Source: Calditrichia bacterium (GTDB taxonomy: Bacteria; Calditrichota; Calditrichia; RBG-13-44-9; J075). From it: DNA of 64,000 nt. Numbering within the stretch: position 1 is the stretch's first letter; every line of letters starts with the position of its first letter. Positions 63,378 through 64,000 of this stretch are shown here, in pieces. The stretch is from contig JACKAP010000008.1 of the NCBI GenBank assembly GCA_020635015.1, forward strand, positions 62,001 to 126,000, in the 5' to 3' direction. The notes under the pieces are model-generated. The model was not told the origin of the DNA. It saw only the letters and a program-made list of their open reading frames with translations, and made no database searches. Position numbers and translations under genes: made by a program.

Positions 63378-63475
63378 TGGTAATTGGTTGTTGGTTATTG
63401 GTTATTAGCTAGTGGTTGTTGGTGATTGGTCGTCGGGTTGAAAATTGTCACCCAACACCCAACACCCAACAACTA
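63378..63475. repeat. TTGGTTATTGG/CCCAACACCC inverted repeat, copy 2
   Basis: TTGGTTGTTGGTTATTGG words (63383-63430) face three CCCAACA words (63451-63472). Related to 27838-27949. It lies between the DUF4837-like gene and purE. Confidence 0.75.
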
Positions 63476-63538
63476 AATCAATGATGCCGTGACGAACCAA
63501 TATATTGATTGAGCAGAAGCCTACACACAGGAGCAGAC

Positions 63539-63997
63539 ATGAAAAAAGTCGCTATCCTCATGGGCAGTGAGTCGGACCGGGCGGTGCTGGAGACGTCATT
63601 GCCGTATTATGAATTTTTCGGCATCCCGGTGGAGATGCATGTGATGTCTGCTCACCGCACCCCCGGGAAAGTGCATGATTTTGCCGGTAAAGCCCGGGAA
63701 AACGGATATGGGGTGATCGTTGCCTGCGCCGGGATGGCGGCGCACCTGCCCGGGGTGGTGGCCGCCTATACCACCCTGCCGGTGATCGGGGTGCCCCTGG
63801 CCAGCGGCGAACTGAATGGGGTCGATTCGCTGTATTCGATTGTGCAGATGCCGGCCGGCGTGCCGGTCGCTACCATGGGCATCGGCAAATCCGGCGCCCG
63901 CAATGCGGCGGTGCTGGCGGCGGAGATCCTCGGGCTCAGCGACGAAGCCATCACCCAGAAGCTGAACCGTTTCAAACAGCAGGAATGCAAAATCTGA
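63539..63997 (+). CDS. purE: N5-carboxyaminoimidazole ribonucleotide mutase
   Basis: A 152-residue class I PurE of de novo purine synthesis, converting N5-CAIR to CAIR. The signature ILMGSESDRAVLETS (residues 5-19), SAHRTPGKVHDFA with the catalytic histidine (about 40-52), ACAGMAAHLPGVVAAYT and VIGVPLASGELNGVDSLYSI are all present. The protein is complete, ending three bases before the window edge. The start at 63539 has an AGGAG site; a longer frame from 63509 is less likely. No purK is in view. Confidence 0.97.
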   Translation: MKKVAILMGSESDRAVLETSLPYYEFFGIPVEMHVMSAHRTPGKVHDFAGKARENGYGVIVACAGMAAHLPGVVAAYTTLPVIGVPLASGELNGVDSLYSIVQMPAGVPVATMGIGKSGARNAAVLAAEILGLSDEAITQKLNRFKQQECKI

Positions 63998-64000
63998 TAT

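Overview
This 64 kb window looks like chromosome from a Gram-negative bacterium of the FCB/Calditrichota-KSB1 type, probably a draft or metagenome-derived sequence. That placement is inference from gene content: two DUF2723 glycosyltransferases, DUF4837 and DUF2480 family proteins, a Reg_prop/Y_Y_Y-type sensor kinase, a secretin and an Omp85-like barrel. No rRNA, tRNA, CRISPR array, prophage or transposase gene was seen. Ordinary housekeeping genes (eno, ftsB-like, A-type Fe-S carrier, uvrC, adk, rlmN, maeB, purE) are scattered through the window.

Layout. 1-2461: convergent saccharopine dehydrogenase (cut by the window edge) and lysine-ketoglutarate reductase, the two steps of saccharopine lysine breakdown. 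2886-10922: enolase, cell-division protein, outer-membrane barrel, Fe-S carrier, DUF2480-like protein, degenerate kinase-like protein, uvrC. 11294-16423: a coupled UPF1-like SF1 helicase and an unknown partner, bracketed by short-unit repeats. 16769-21872 (minus): sensor kinase, receiver and receiver-kinase. 22180-27790 (minus): Na+/solute symporter with a 47-residue companion, a duplicated membrane protein, Gfo/Idh/MocA and GMC oxidoreductases. 28317-31411: Omp85-like barrel followed by a lipoprotein with protein-kinase-like motifs. 31662-38084: adk, rlmN, maeB, cupin, secreted propeller. 38289-53759: a type II secretion/type IV pilus-like locus (three minor pilins, prepilin peptidase, secretin, PilM-PilN fusion, PilO-, PilP-, GspF-, GspG- and GspE-like proteins) with a CsgG-like protein, an ECF sigma factor, two paralogous membrane anti-sigma-like proteins and a sigma-54 activator. 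54023-61985: two DUF2723 GT-C enzymes around a GT2 transferase and a flippase-like membrane protein. 62300-63997: DUF4837 lipoprotein and purE.

Two window-wide patterns stand out. First, most longer intergenic gaps hold low-complexity, self-complementary repeats of at least eight families. Several run into genes and supply the ends or starts of proteins: a prepilin leader, the N-terminus of an outer-membrane protein, the C-terminus of the prepilin peptidase. Second, eight genes between 7 and 35 kb are each broken by one or two single-base indels, nearly all in homopolymers. Restoring one base each time gives a full-length family-like protein, so consensus sequence error is the leading explanation. 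No such break was seen after 36 kb.

The best candidates for undescribed biology are the kinase-like lipoprotein next to the Omp85-like barrel, the repeat-bracketed helicase module, and the repeat elements themselves.
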